DNA of 64,000 nt from Euryhalocaulis caribicus (GCF_000412185.1 NZ_ASJA01000009.1:1-64000), one strand, 5' to 3'; positions 17,375 to 26,548 are shown, counted from the stretch's first letter. Notes: generated by a model from the sequence alone, not told the origin. Program-made: numbers and translations.

Positions 17375-18742
17375 ATGACGATTGTAGATTTTCCCGCGCG
17401 CCGCCAGCCGCGCGCCAAAAAGAAAATTGCCGTGATCGGTTCCGGCGTCGCCGGGCTGGGCGCGGCATGGGCGCTGCGGGACACCGCTGATGTCACGCTG
17501 TTTGAAAAGCGCGACCGGCTGGGCGGACACAGCTGTACGGTAAATATCGACTATGACGGCAAGACGATCCCGGTGGATGTCGGCTTCATCGTTTTTACCC
17601 CGCGCCAATACCCCAATTTGACGGCCCTGTTCGACCATCTGGATGTCGAAACGCAGCCCACCAAGATGAGCTTCGGCTATTCGGAAGCCGGGGGCATCGA
17701 ATGGTGCTCCAATCTGCTGGGGTTCGCCGCGCAGAAACGCAACATGTTCCGTCCCTCCCATCTGGGCATGATCGCCGACATGGTCCGGTTCTGCCTGACC
17801 GCCAAGCGCGACCTGGCCAGGGGACGCGCCCGGGGCATCCGTCTGTGCGATTACCTGGACCAGCGCGGATACGGAAAAGCCTTTCAGGACCGGTTCCTGC
17901 TGCCCATGGCGGGCGCCATCTGGTCGGCCAGCGCCGATGAGATGAAGGAACAGGAAGCCGAGGCTTTTCTGGAATTTTTCGCCGCCCACGGCCTGACCGA
18001 TTTTGAACGGCCGGAGTGGCGGACCGTGGCCGGCGGTTCGCGCAATTATGTAAACCGTATCGCCCGGGCGCTGGAGGGCCGCATTGTCACCAATGCCGGC
18101 GTCAAAAGCGTGCGCCGCACGCCCTGCGGCGTGACGATCAACTTCACGGACGGGCCGGCCAGGAATTTTGATGACGTCATACTGGCCTGCCACGCCGATC
18201 AGGCCCGCGCGCTGTTGGCGGACGCCGATCAGAACGAGCTGGACTTTCTGAACGCCATCCCCTTCCGCAAGAACCGCGTCGTCCTGCACCGGGATCCGTC
18301 ACTGGCGCCCGACCGCGATCTGGCCCTCGCATCATGGAATTCCCGGCGGGAGCATGATTCCGACGCCGCCTATGTCACCTATGACATGAACCAGCTTCAG
18401 CATATCGATCCCGACAAGCCGGTGTTCGTAACGTTGAATCCCACGCGCGACCCTGATCCGGCCTTGACCTTCGCGGAGTTCGAGTTCGACCATCCGGGAA
18501 TGTCCAGCGCCTCCATCGCCGCGCGGCGGCGGTTCAACCAGGTCCAGGGCGTCCGCAATACCTGGTTTGCCGGCGCATGGCTGGGCTATGGTTTCCATGA
18601 AGACGGCCTGACTTCGGGCCTGCGGGCAGCGCTGCGTCTGGGCGGATCCGTGCCCTGGGACTTTACCGGCAGCGCGCTTGATGGCGGTCCGATCCCGGCC
18701 GCCGCTCAGGACGCCGATGCGGCGCGCATCGCCGCGCAGTGA
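17375..18742 (+). CDS. FAD-dependent amine-oxidase-like oxidoreductase (COG2907 type)
   Basis: A 455-residue flavoprotein. The dinucleotide-binding motif IGSGVAGLGAAWAL lies at about 21-34, followed by FEKRDRLGGHSCT (about 46-58), typical of the amine oxidase / phytoene-desaturase fold. In many proteobacteria it precedes a DUF1365 gene and a Cfa-type methyltransferase, as here, and acts with them on membrane fatty acids. In Rhodobacter related clusters respond to singlet oxygen and take part in making modified (furan or cyclopropane) acyl chains; the exact reaction here is inferred. The GTG of the next gene overlaps its TGA. Confidence 0.82.
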   Translation: MTIVDFPARRQPRAKKKIAVIGSGVAGLGAAWALRDTADVTLFEKRDRLGGHSCTVNIDYDGKTIPVDVGFIVFTPRQYPNLTALFDHLDVETQPTKMSFGYSEAGGIEWCSNLLGFAAQKRNMFRPSHLGMIADMVRFCLTAKRDLARGRARGIRLCDYLDQRGYGKAFQDRFLLPMAGAIWSASADEMKEQEAEAFLEFFAAHGLTDFERPEWRTVAGGSRNYVNRIARALEGRIVTNAGVKSVRRTPCGVTINFTDGPARNFDDVILACHADQARALLADADQNELDFLNAIPFRKNRVVLHRDPSLAPDRDLALASWNSRREHDSDAAYVTYDMNQLQHIDPDKPVFVTLNPTRDPDPALTFAEFEFDHPGMSSASIAARRRFNQVQGVRNTWFAGAWLGYGFHEDGLTSGLRAALRLGGSVPWDFTGSALDGGPIPAAAQDADAARIAAQ

Positions 18743-19515
18743 CTCCGGCGGCCGGCATATCCTTCTATCCGGGCCGCACGGATCACGAACGCCTGACACC
18801 GTTCCGGCACGCGTTCTCCTACCGCATTTTCCCGTTTCTGCTGGACATGGACCGGCTGGACGAGACGGCGTCCGCCCTGCGCTTCTTCAGCCACAACAGC
18901 CTCAATCTTTTCAGTCTGCACGATACCGATCACGGCGCTCGCGACGGGTCAGATCCGTGTATCTGGGCCCGAAAAACCTTTGCCGATGCGGGCGTGAGTC
19001 TGGATGGCGGCTCTTTGAGCCTGCTGTGTTTCCCGCGCGTCCTGAACTATGCCTTCAATCCCCTGTCAGTGTGGTTTGGCCGCGGCCCGTCCGGGGAATT
19101 GCGCGGGCTGATTTACGAGGTGCACAACACATTCGGCCATGCCCATTCCTATGTTGCGCCGGCGCTGCGGGAAGGTCCTCAACATCACCGGACGGAAAAG
19201 GTCTTCCATGTCTCCCCCTTCTTTCCGGTGGCGGGCGATTACGACTTTGACCTCAAGGGGCCGGATGACCGTTTCACGCTGGCCATTCGCAAAACGCTGG
19301 AAACCGGCCACAGCCTGACCGCCACCATGTCGCTGCGGCACCAGCCGGTCACGGATTCGCTGTTGCTGAGCCGGTTCGCCAGAACGCCCTTCATGACGAT
19401 CGGCGTCATCACCGCCATTCACTGGCAGGCCCTGAAGCTGAAACTGAAGGGCGCACGCTATCACTCACCCCCAGAGCCGCCTTCAAAGCCGACCCTCGCA
19501 AACCCGCGCGGCTGA
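18739..19515 (+). CDS. DUF1365 family protein
   Basis: A 258-residue protein of the DUF1365 family, with the signature YPGRTDHERLTPFRHAFSYR near the N-terminus and SLLCFPRVLNYAFNPLSVWF near 92-111. It almost always lies between an FAD oxidoreductase and a cyclopropane-fatty-acid-synthase-like gene, as it does here. Biochemical activity is not firmly established; involvement in fatty-acyl modification is inferred from context. The start is GTG at 18739, overlapping the upstream stop as GTGA, which implies translational coupling. Confidence 0.85.
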   Translation: MTPAAGISFYPGRTDHERLTPFRHAFSYRIFPFLLDMDRLDETASALRFFSHNSLNLFSLHDTDHGARDGSDPCIWARKTFADAGVSLDGGSLSLLCFPRVLNYAFNPLSVWFGRGPSGELRGLIYEVHNTFGHAHSYVAPALREGPQHHRTEKVFHVSPFFPVAGDYDFDLKGPDDRFTLAIRKTLETGHSLTATMSLRHQPVTDSLLLSRFARTPFMTIGVITAIHWQALKLKLKGARYHSPPEPPSKPTLANPRG

Positions 19516-19553
19516 TCTTCTAATTCCTGAATTCGACGACTAAGGTTGCAAGC

Positions 19554-20786
19554 ATGACTTATGCTTCCGTGATCCCCGCCACCCGCGAGACAATTCACAG
19601 TCTCGACGAAACCCCTTTCTTCGCGCGCCGCGCGCTGGAGCTGTGTCTGCGCCTGGCTTATGGCGAACTGACCATGACCCTGCCCTCCGGCCAGCGTCTG
19701 CATTTCGACGCGCCGCAGGAAGGCGTGGCGGCGGAGATGGAAATTCATGACTGGCGCTGCCTGCGCAAGGTTCTGACGGGCGGCGCGCTGGGCTTTGCTG
19801 AAGGCTATATCGACGGTGACTGGACCACGCGCGACCTGCCGCGCCTGCTGCAGATGTTCTCGGCCAATTTCGAGAAATGGGAAGCGGGCCTGAACACCAA
19901 CTGGCTGTTCAACATGCTGACGCGCCTGCAGCACATGGCGCGCTCCAACAGCAAGCGTCAGGCGGAGAAAAACATCCACGCGCATTACGATCTGGGCAAC
20001 GCGTTCTATTCGCGCTGGCTGGACCCTTCGATGACTTATTCCTCAGCTCTTTACGAGCACGAAGGCCAGGATCTGGAAGCGGCGCAGCGTAACAAATACC
20101 GCGCGCTGGCCGACAGCATCGCGCTGAAAGAAGGCGACCACGTTCTGGAAATTGGCTGCGGCTGGGGCGGCTTTGCCGAATACGCGGCCAAGGAACGCGG
20201 GGCAAAGGTCACGGGCATCACGATTTCCAAAGAACAGCTGGCCTTCGCGCAGGAACGCATGCAGCGCTGCCAGCTGAACGACAAGGTGAATATCGAATAT
20301 ACCGATTACCGCGACGTTCAGGGCCGTTTCGACGCCGTCGCGTCCATCGAAATGTTCGAAGCCGTGGGTCAGGAATACTGGAATTCCTATTTCGGCAAGA
20401 TCGCCGAGGTCCTGAAGCCCGGCGGCCGGGCCGGCCTTCAGATCATTACCATCAAGGACGAGATTTTCGACGGCTACCAGAAGAGCGTCGATTTCATCCA
20501 GAAATATATTTTCCCCGGCGGCATGCTGCCGAGCGTGGAGAAGCTGAAGGATGAATTTTCAAAGGCCGAGCTGTTTCTGGATAACACGCTGGAATTTGGC
20601 CACGACTATGCCGACACGCTCGCCGAATGGCGGATCCGGTTTGAGCGGGTCTGGGACGAAATCGCCCATGACCTGGATTTCGACGAACGCTTCCGGCGGC
20701 TCTGGAATTATTATCTCGCCTATTGCGAGGCCGGGTTCCGAACCGAGCGCATCAATGTCGGCCAGTTCTCGCTGATCCGCGCTTAG
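19554..20786 (+). CDS. cfa: Cyclopropane-fatty-acyl-phospholipid synthase family methyltransferase
   Basis: A 410-residue SAM-dependent methyltransferase acting on unsaturated phospholipid acyl chains at the membrane. The SAM-binding motif VLEIGCGWGGFAEYAA is near 197-212, preceded by HYDLGNAFYSRWLDPSMTYS (about 142-161), and the active-site region VASIEMFEAVGQEYW is near 262-276. It is the last gene of the FAD-oxidoreductase / DUF1365 / Cfa set. It may be a true cyclopropane synthase or a UfaM-like methylase that makes branched or furan precursors; sequence alone does not separate these. It converges on the photolyase with overlapping stops. Confidence 0.9.
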   Translation: MTYASVIPATRETIHSLDETPFFARRALELCLRLAYGELTMTLPSGQRLHFDAPQEGVAAEMEIHDWRCLRKVLTGGALGFAEGYIDGDWTTRDLPRLLQMFSANFEKWEAGLNTNWLFNMLTRLQHMARSNSKRQAEKNIHAHYDLGNAFYSRWLDPSMTYSSALYEHEGQDLEAAQRNKYRALADSIALKEGDHVLEIGCGWGGFAEYAAKERGAKVTGITISKEQLAFAQERMQRCQLNDKVNIEYTDYRDVQGRFDAVASIEMFEAVGQEYWNSYFGKIAEVLKPGGRAGLQIITIKDEIFDGYQKSVDFIQKYIFPGGMLPSVEKLKDEFSKAELFLDNTLEFGHDYADTLAEWRIRFERVWDEIAHDLDFDERFRRLWNYYLAYCEAGFRTERINVGQFSLIRA

Positions 20787-22315
20787 CGAACGCCGATAGA
20801 TTTCAGGAAGCGGTCGGCGTCTTCGCGGATTTCGTTTCGGCGCTCGGCGCTGAATTTGCCAAGCGTATTGTACGGCATATTGAGGCGACGCAGGCCCTTC
20901 AGCCTGTCTTCATTCCGGTCCAGAAAATCCCAGTATAAATAATTGAATGGACATGCCTTTTCCCCGGTTTTGTCTTTCACGCTATATGCGCACCCTTTGC
21001 AGTAGTCGCTCATCTTGTTGATGTAGTTTCCGCCCGCGGCATAGGGCTTGGTGGCCACCACGCCGCCATCGGCGAACAGGGCCATGCCGTGCGTGTTCGG
21101 CAATTGTACCCATTCAAAAGCATCGGAATAGACGATCAGGTACCACTCATTGACCTCGGCCGGCTCCACGCCTGCCAGCAGGGCGAAATTCCCGGTGATC
21201 ATCAGGCGCTGAATATGGTGTGAATAGGCGTGATCCCGGGTGTGGCGCACCGCTTCCGACACACAGGCCATATCGGTCTTGTCCGGATCCCAGTAGAAGT
21301 CCGGCAGCTTGCCGGATGCGTTCAGGTGGTTGGTCTTGGCGTAATCCGGTCCTTTGAGCCAATAGACGCCGCGAATATATTCCCGCCAGCCGATGATCTG
21401 GCGGATGAAACCCTCGACAGCGTTCAAGGGCGCCTCGCCGGCGCGATAGGCGGCCTCGGCCTTCTCGCAGACCTCCACGGGGCCCAGCAGGCCCGCATTG
21501 ATATAGGCCGACAAAAGGGAGTGGTTGAGATAGGCCTCGCCGCCCAGCATCGCGTCCTGATAGTCGCCGAATTCCGGCAGCGCGCGCTCTATAAAGGCGT
21601 TCAGGGCGCGCAGGGCCTCGGCGCGGATGACGGCCATGTGGAACGGCTGAAGCGCCCCGAAATGGTCGCCATAACGCTCCGCGACGGTGGTCAGGACGCG
21701 GCTGGTGATGTCGTTGGGCTGAAAGTCGATCCGTTTGGGCGGCTCATAGCCTCCGGGCGCGGGCTTCCGGTTTTCCTTGTCGTAGTTCCAGCGGCCGCCC
21801 TCGGGCTCGTCCCCGTTCATCAGCAGACCGGTCTTCCGCCGCATCATGCGGTAGAAGGATTCCATCAGCAGGCCGTCTCGCCCCTCCGCCCATTCCTCGA
21901 ATGTCTCGTGATCGCAGATGAACCGGTCATCGGCCACGACGCGCACGGGAACGCCCAGATCGCCCTCCCAGCGGCGTAAGTCCTCGGCCAGACGCCACTC
22001 GCCCGGCTCGGTTATGACGATCTCGTCGAAGCGGCCCTCCTCCAAAGCCTTGCGGGCCGCGGCGCGCAGGGTGTGGGGACCGTCTTCATCATCCTCGATG
22101 TGGAAGTAGCGAACCTGCCGCCCCTTCTCACGCAGCTCGGCGGCGAAGTGGCGCATGGCGGAAAATATGAAGGCGATCTTCTTTTGGTGGTGGCGGACAT
22201 AGGTGGCTTCGTCGCGCACCTCCGCCATGACGACCAGATCATCGTCCGCCGCCCCGTCCAGCGCTGCAACATCGTGGGAAAGCTGGTCTCCCAGTATGAC
22301 GCGCAGCGCGGGAAT
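20783..22315 (-). CDS. [4Fe-4S] bacterial (6-4) photolyase / cryptochrome, ATT start
   Basis: FeS-BCP (PhrB/CryB) family, which repairs (6-4) photoproducts with light via FAD. The four cluster cysteines are C351, C439, C442 and C455, and the family motif HHIQRLMITGNFALLAG is present. The first ATG (22228) would give 481 residues and delete the start of the antenna domain. The 29 codons upstream are open and encode the family N-terminus (PALRVILGDQLSHD), reachable only from ATT at 22315. With that start the protein is 510 residues and its cysteines are one residue from those I recall for Agrobacterium PhrB (350, 438, 441, 454). No ATG, GTG or TTG lies in that stretch. GAAGAAGG, 10 nt before the ATT, may serve as ribosome site. 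Confidence 0.88.
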   Translation of the reverse strand: MPALRVILGDQLSHDVAALDGAADDDLVVMAEVRDEATYVRHHQKKIAFIFSAMRHFAAELREKGRQVRYFHIEDDEDGPHTLRAAARKALEEGRFDEIVITEPGEWRLAEDLRRWEGDLGVPVRVVADDRFICDHETFEEWAEGRDGLLMESFYRMMRRKTGLLMNGDEPEGGRWNYDKENRKPAPGGYEPPKRIDFQPNDITSRVLTTVAERYGDHFGALQPFHMAVIRAEALRALNAFIERALPEFGDYQDAMLGGEAYLNHSLLSAYINAGLLGPVEVCEKAEAAYRAGEAPLNAVEGFIRQIIGWREYIRGVYWLKGPDYAKTNHLNASGKLPDFYWDPDKTDMACVSEAVRHTRDHAYSHHIQRLMITGNFALLAGVEPAEVNEWYLIVYSDAFEWVQLPNTHGMALFADGGVVATKPYAAGGNYINKMSDYCKGCAYSVKDKTGEKACPFNYLYWDFLDRNEDRLKGLRRLNMPYNTLGKFSAERRNEIREDADRFLKSIGVR

Positions 22316-22321
22316 GGCCGG

Positions 22322-23065
22322 CTAGCCTTCTTCGAGCACGTACTCGATCGGCTGGTCGCGGGCGGTGAATTTCAGCTTCACCCACTTCTCGCCCTCATAG
22401 AACATGTAGAGGTCCAGCTCGCTGGACAGCAGGTATTCCTGCGCCTCGACGCTGGCCCCTGCGGCTTCCACGCTTCCCGCGCCTTCCTCGGTCACGGTAA
22501 TATCCATGATCTCGCCGGTTTCGGTGTTCAGCATCTGGTCCTGTTCGACCAGCGCCTTGTTCCAGTAGGTCGAGGGGATAAGATCGCCCGGCGCCTCGCC
22601 CTGATAGGCGGCGCCGTCAATCATCAGCTTGTCGCCTTCACGCGTGACCGAAAGCTCCAGATTCTCGCCATCCTTCAGCGTCGTGCTTTCCAGCGATTGC
22701 AACTGGCCATCGCGCCAGCGTTCCGTCACCTGATGATCGTATTTGAAGGGCGTGAACGGGCCGACATTCACTTCCAGATGCGCATCGACTTTCACGATCT
22801 TGTCGCCGCCCTCTTCGGAGAAGGTCAGCGTGTGATGGCCGAACGGCTTCCCCTTCCGCAGGACCGTGTAATCCAGCACTTCACCGTAAGGCGCGAACAG
22901 GTCCGCCGTTTCGCCGTTTTCAGTGGTCTGGTCCGCGGTTTCCTCCGCCGGCTGATTGGCGGCGCTCGGCTCGCCATTCTCGCCTTCGGGCTGATCATTC
23001 GCAGGTCCCTGGCCGCAAGCCACAAGGGAAAGAAGAATCGCCGACAACAGCATTTCCATACGCAT
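22322..23065 (-). CDS. DUF6134-like lipoprotein
   Basis: A 247-residue putative lipoprotein. The lipobox LVAC places the acylated cysteine at residue 17, followed by an acidic, low-complexity Glu/Asn/Pro linker to about residue 55. The globular part starts DYTVLRKGKPFGHHTLTF, which fits DUF6134, or distantly DUF3108, families of beta-rich envelope proteins of unknown function. It ends in TAG, 6 nt before the ATT start of the photolyase and in the same frame, so the two are surely co-transcribed. A role in the light-stress cluster is inferred from that linkage only. Confidence 0.72.
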   Translation of the reverse strand: MRMEMLLSAILLSLVACGQGPANDQPEGENGEPSAANQPAEETADQTTENGETADLFAPYGEVLDYTVLRKGKPFGHHTLTFSEEGGDKIVKVDAHLEVNVGPFTPFKYDHQVTERWRDGQLQSLESTTLKDGENLELSVTREGDKLMIDGAAYQGEAPGDLIPSTYWNKALVEQDQMLNTETGEIMDITVTEEGAGSVEAAGASVEAQEYLLSSELDLYMFYEGEKWVKLKFTARDQPIEYVLEEG

Positions 23066-23209
23066 ATATCTCAGCCTCCGGGTCGTAACCGCGTTGCGTT
23101 TTGAACTAGCCCGGGCGCCAGGCGAGACAAGGCGCGTCTTGCACCGCTGCTAGAGCGTTCCTAACGTCACTATGGTTCCGCCCCTTTCTGCAGAGAGTAA
23201 TCCGCACAA

Positions 23210-24217
23210 ATGACCGTAAATCCGTCCGTTATCGACCTGATCGGCGACACCCCGCTATTGCGCCTCAAGCGCGCCTCCGAAGAGACGGGGTGTGAGATCC
23301 TGGGCAAGTGCGAGTTCCTCAATCCCGGCCAGTCGATCAAGGATCGCGCCGCGCTGGGCATCATCCGGGATGCGGAGGCGAAAGGGTTGCTCAAGCCCGG
23401 CGGGACGATTGTCGAGGGCACCGCGGGCAATACCGGGATCGGGCTGGCGATGGTCGGAAACGCGCTGGGCTATCGCGTGGTGATCGTTTTCCCCAGGACC
23501 CAGAGCCAGGAGAAGAAGGACGCCATCCGCCTGCTGGGCGCGGAACTGATCGAGGTGGACGCCGTCCCCTACTCCAACCCGAACCACTATGCCCGCTATT
23601 CCGGCCGGCTGGCCGCGGAGCTGAACGAGAGCGAGCCCAACGGCGCCATCTGGGCCAACCAGTTCGACAATGTCGCCAATCGCGAGGCGCACCGCACCAC
23701 AACGGGACCGGAAATCTACAAGGAGCTTCTGGGCAAGCTGGACGGTTTTATCTGCGCGGTGGGGTCCGGCGGCACGCTGGCCGGCGTCTCCATGGCGATG
23801 AAATCCCACAACCGGCAAATCCGCATTGGCATCGCCGATCCGGGCGGGGCGTCGCTCTATAACTATTACAAGCACGGCGAACTGAAATCGGAGGGGACTT
23901 CCATCACGGAAGGAATCGGCCAGGCCCGCATTACCGCCAATCTTGAAGGGATCGAGGTCGATCACGCCTACCGCATCGAGGATTCGGAGGCTCTGAAAAT
24001 CCTCTTCAATCTGGTTGAGGAGGAAGGTCTGTGTCTGGGCGGCTCCTCCGGCGTGAATATCGCCGGGGCGATGGCGCTGGCGCGGGAGCTGGGGCCCGGC
24101 CACCGCATCGTGACCATCCTCTGCGATTACGGGCAACGCTATCAGTCCAAGCTCTACAACCCAGCTTTCCTGAAGGAAAAGGGCCTTCCGGTCCCGCCCT
24201 GGATGAGCGCGGAATAG
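23210..24217 (+). CDS. cysK: Cysteine synthase family PLP enzyme
   Basis: O-acetylserine sulfhydrylase-type enzyme (335 residues) that makes cysteine from O-acetylserine and sulfide. The PLP lysine is K44 in NPGQSIKDRA, the phosphate-binding loop is GTAGNTGIGLA (about 82-92), and GSGGTLAG lies near 184-191. It is longer than E. coli CysK, mainly through a C-terminal extension (about 300-335). Its TAG is followed directly by the ATG of the cystathionine beta-lyase gene, so sulfur-amino-acid enzymes are co-expressed. It could act with O-phosphoserine or another acceptor; family membership is firm, substrate less so. Confidence 0.88.
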   Translation: MTVNPSVIDLIGDTPLLRLKRASEETGCEILGKCEFLNPGQSIKDRAALGIIRDAEAKGLLKPGGTIVEGTAGNTGIGLAMVGNALGYRVVIVFPRTQSQEKKDAIRLLGAELIEVDAVPYSNPNHYARYSGRLAAELNESEPNGAIWANQFDNVANREAHRTTTGPEIYKELLGKLDGFICAVGSGGTLAGVSMAMKSHNRQIRIGIADPGGASLYNYYKHGELKSEGTSITEGIGQARITANLEGIEVDHAYRIEDSEALKILFNLVEEEGLCLGGSSGVNIAGAMALARELGPGHRIVTILCDYGQRYQSKLYNPAFLKEKGLPVPPWMSAE

Positions 24218-25375
24218 ATGGCCCGCAAGCCTGAAACCGACCTGATCGGCGCGGGACGGAAACCGCGCGCGGCGGTGAAATTGCCCAACCCGCCCGTGGA
24301 GCGCGCCTCGACCGTGCTGATAGAACGCGCGGAAGACCTCTATGACGGCGACCGGAAAGTCTATGGGCGCTTCGGGCTGGGCAGTCAGGACGCGCTCTGT
24401 GACGCGCTCTGCGCGCTTTATGAGGGGGCGTCCTGGTGCGGTCTGACGCCTTCGGGCCTGTCCGCCTGCACGCTCTCCATACAGGCGCTTTGCAAAACGG
24501 GCGATCACGTCCTGATGACCGATAGCGCCTATGGGCCGACGCGCAGCTTTGCGCTGGAGGAGTTGTCGCGGCAGGGCGTGGAGGTGGAGTTCTATGACCC
24601 GCGCATTTCAGACGGCATCGCCGAATTGATCCGGGACAACACCGCGCTGATCTATCTGGAATCCCCCGGCTCCCTGACGCTGGACGTGCAAGATGTTCCC
24701 GCTATCTGCGCCGCTGCAAAGGCGCGCGGCGTCGCAACGCTGATCGACGACACCTGGAGCGCGGGCCTGCTGTACGACGCGTTCGCGCTGGGCTGCGACG
24801 TGGCGATTCAGGCCGCTACCAAATACCCATCCGGTCATTCGGATGTCCTGTTGGGCGCGATCCTGACCATGGAGGCGGACCTGGGCGCGCGGATCGGCAA
24901 CACCCTGCGCCGCTATGGCGTCACGGCGGACTCCGATTCCTGTTATCTGGCGCTGCGCGGGCTGAGAACCCTTCCCGCCCGGATGCGGCAGCACGAAGCC
25001 AGCGGTCTCGCCGCCGCGGAATTTCTGCAGAGACAGCCCGGCGTAACGCGCGTCATCCATCCGGGGCTGGCGGGCAACCGGGACCACGAAATCTGGAAAC
25101 GCGACTTCAACGGGGCCAGCGGCCTGTTCGCCTTCGAGCTGGCGGGCGGACGGGATACCGCCAATCGTTTTCTGAACGCGCTGAACCTGTTCGGGCTTGG
25201 TTTTTCCTGGGGCGGGTTCGAGAGCCTGGCTATCGTCTGCAATCCGCAAATTCGCCGCGCCGTAACCCCCTGGGACGGGGATGGCCAGCTGATCCGCCTG
25301 TCGATCGGGCTGGAAAACGCCGGCGACCTGATTGCCGATCTGGAACAGGCCCTCGCGGCCGCAAAGGACACATGA
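24218..25375 (+). CDS. metC: Cystathionine beta-lyase
   Basis: A 385-residue Cys/Met-metabolism PLP enzyme that cleaves cystathionine to homocysteine, pyruvate and ammonia. The PLP lysine is K202 in ATKYPSGHSDVLLG. The segment GSLTLDVQDVPAI (about 149-161) and the C-terminal LFGLGFSWGGFESLA (about 326-340) are typical of the beta-lyase branch rather than gamma-synthases. The start ATG immediately follows the cysK stop, and the stop overlaps the next gene as ATGA. Confidence 0.93.
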   Translation: MARKPETDLIGAGRKPRAAVKLPNPPVERASTVLIERAEDLYDGDRKVYGRFGLGSQDALCDALCALYEGASWCGLTPSGLSACTLSIQALCKTGDHVLMTDSAYGPTRSFALEELSRQGVEVEFYDPRISDGIAELIRDNTALIYLESPGSLTLDVQDVPAICAAAKARGVATLIDDTWSAGLLYDAFALGCDVAIQAATKYPSGHSDVLLGAILTMEADLGARIGNTLRRYGVTADSDSCYLALRGLRTLPARMRQHEASGLAAAEFLQRQPGVTRVIHPGLAGNRDHEIWKRDFNGASGLFAFELAGGRDTANRFLNALNLFGLGFSWGGFESLAIVCNPQIRRAVTPWDGDGQLIRLSIGLENAGDLIADLEQALAAAKDT

Positions 25376-26538
25376 TGAACGCCCCGGTGACAGACAAGCG
25401 CACCCTCGCCCAGGCCGCGGTTCAGGCGCTCCGCAACGGCGCGCCGGAACAGGCGCGGGATTTCCTGCAGCGGGTAATCGATATGGGGCAGGCCGACAGC
25501 TCGATCTGGTACGGGCTGGCCTGCGCTCACCGCGATCTCGGCGAAGCTGACCGCATGGCGGCCGCGCTGGACAAGGCGCTGGAGCTGGAGCCCCGGAATC
25601 TGCGGGCGCTGATCCTGAAAGGCGACATGATCGCGGGCGAAGGCGACAAGCGGCGCGCCGCTACTTTTTACATGACCGCCCTGCGCATCGCCGAGCAAGC
25701 GCCGCAACTGCCCCCTGACGTCCAGCAGGACGTGGCGCGCATGGAAGACGCCATAGACAAGCACACGGCCGAGTTCGGCGCCTTCCTGCGCGAACGCGTG
25801 GAGACGCTTTCCGGCGCGCCCCTGAAACCGCAATCGCGCTTCGCGCAATCGCTGGAGATCATGACCGGCGCGAAGCAGCGCTATTTCCAGCAACCGCGCC
25901 GCTATTATTTCCCCGAACTGCCCCAGGTGCAGTTTTATGATCCGGCGCAATTTGAGTGGCGCGAAACGGTCGAGGCCGCCACGGACGCCATCCGCGGCGA
26001 ATTGCAGGGCGTGATGGGCGATGAAGCCGCCTTCAATCCCTATGTCGAGGGCCGGGACGACCTGCCCCAGCACGACACGCACGGCATGCGCGGCAATACG
26101 GATTGGAGCGCCTTCTATCTCTGGAAGGACGGCGCGCGGCAGAATGAAAACGCTGACCGCTGCCCGGAAACCGAAAAGGCGCTGGACGCCGCGCCCGTCA
26201 CCGATGTGAAGGGCCGCCTGCCCTCCATCCTGTTTTCAAAGCTGGCTCCGCGCTCGCGCATTCCAGCGCATAACGGCCTGGTCAATACGCGGCTGATCTG
26301 TCACCTGCCGCTGATCGTGCCGGACGGGTGCGGTTTCCGCGTCGGCAACGAGACGCGCGAATGGAAGGAAGGTCAGCTGATGATCTTCGACGATTCCATC
26401 GAGCACGAGGCCTGGAACGACAGCGCCGAAACGCGGGTCATCCTGTTGTTCGAAATCTGGCGTCCGGAATTGACCGAAGAAGAACGCGCGCAGGTCACCG
26501 CCATGCTGCAGGCGATTGATCAATTTGGCGGCGATTGA
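25372..26538 (+). CDS. TPR-containing aspartyl/asparaginyl beta-hydroxylase family protein
   Basis: A 388-residue fusion: an N-terminal helical TPR-like region (about 8-110) and a C-terminal Asp/Asn beta-hydroxylase domain (about 180-375), an Fe(II)/2-oxoglutarate oxygenase. Likely iron ligands are the histidines in IPAHNGLVNTRLICHLPL and DDSIEHEAWN, with an Arg in the RVILLFEIW strand for 2-oxoglutarate. Such proteins hydroxylate Asp or Asn side chains in proteins, or small molecules. The start ATG overlaps the metC stop (ATGA), yet the family has no known role in methionine synthesis. A tRNA-Arg on the other strand follows at once. Confidence 0.85.
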   Translation: MMNAPVTDKRTLAQAAVQALRNGAPEQARDFLQRVIDMGQADSSIWYGLACAHRDLGEADRMAAALDKALELEPRNLRALILKGDMIAGEGDKRRAATFYMTALRIAEQAPQLPPDVQQDVARMEDAIDKHTAEFGAFLRERVETLSGAPLKPQSRFAQSLEIMTGAKQRYFQQPRRYYFPELPQVQFYDPAQFEWRETVEAATDAIRGELQGVMGDEAAFNPYVEGRDDLPQHDTHGMRGNTDWSAFYLWKDGARQNENADRCPETEKALDAAPVTDVKGRLPSILFSKLAPRSRIPAHNGLVNTRLICHLPLIVPDGCGFRVGNETREWKEGQLMIFDDSIEHEAWNDSAETRVILLFEIWRPELTEEERAQVTAMLQAIDQFGGD

Positions 26539-26548
26539 TCCTGGAAAC

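Noticed and set aside
23066-23209. General-stress (EcfG-type) promoter GGAAC-N17-CGCT ahead of the lipoprotein-photolyase pair
   Set aside because: The -10 differs from CGTT and such short motifs recur by chance; not strong enough to list as a feature.
23066-23209. SAM riboswitch ahead of the cysK-metC genes
   Set aside because: No conserved SAM-II or SAM-I core and no suitable paired elements are visible.
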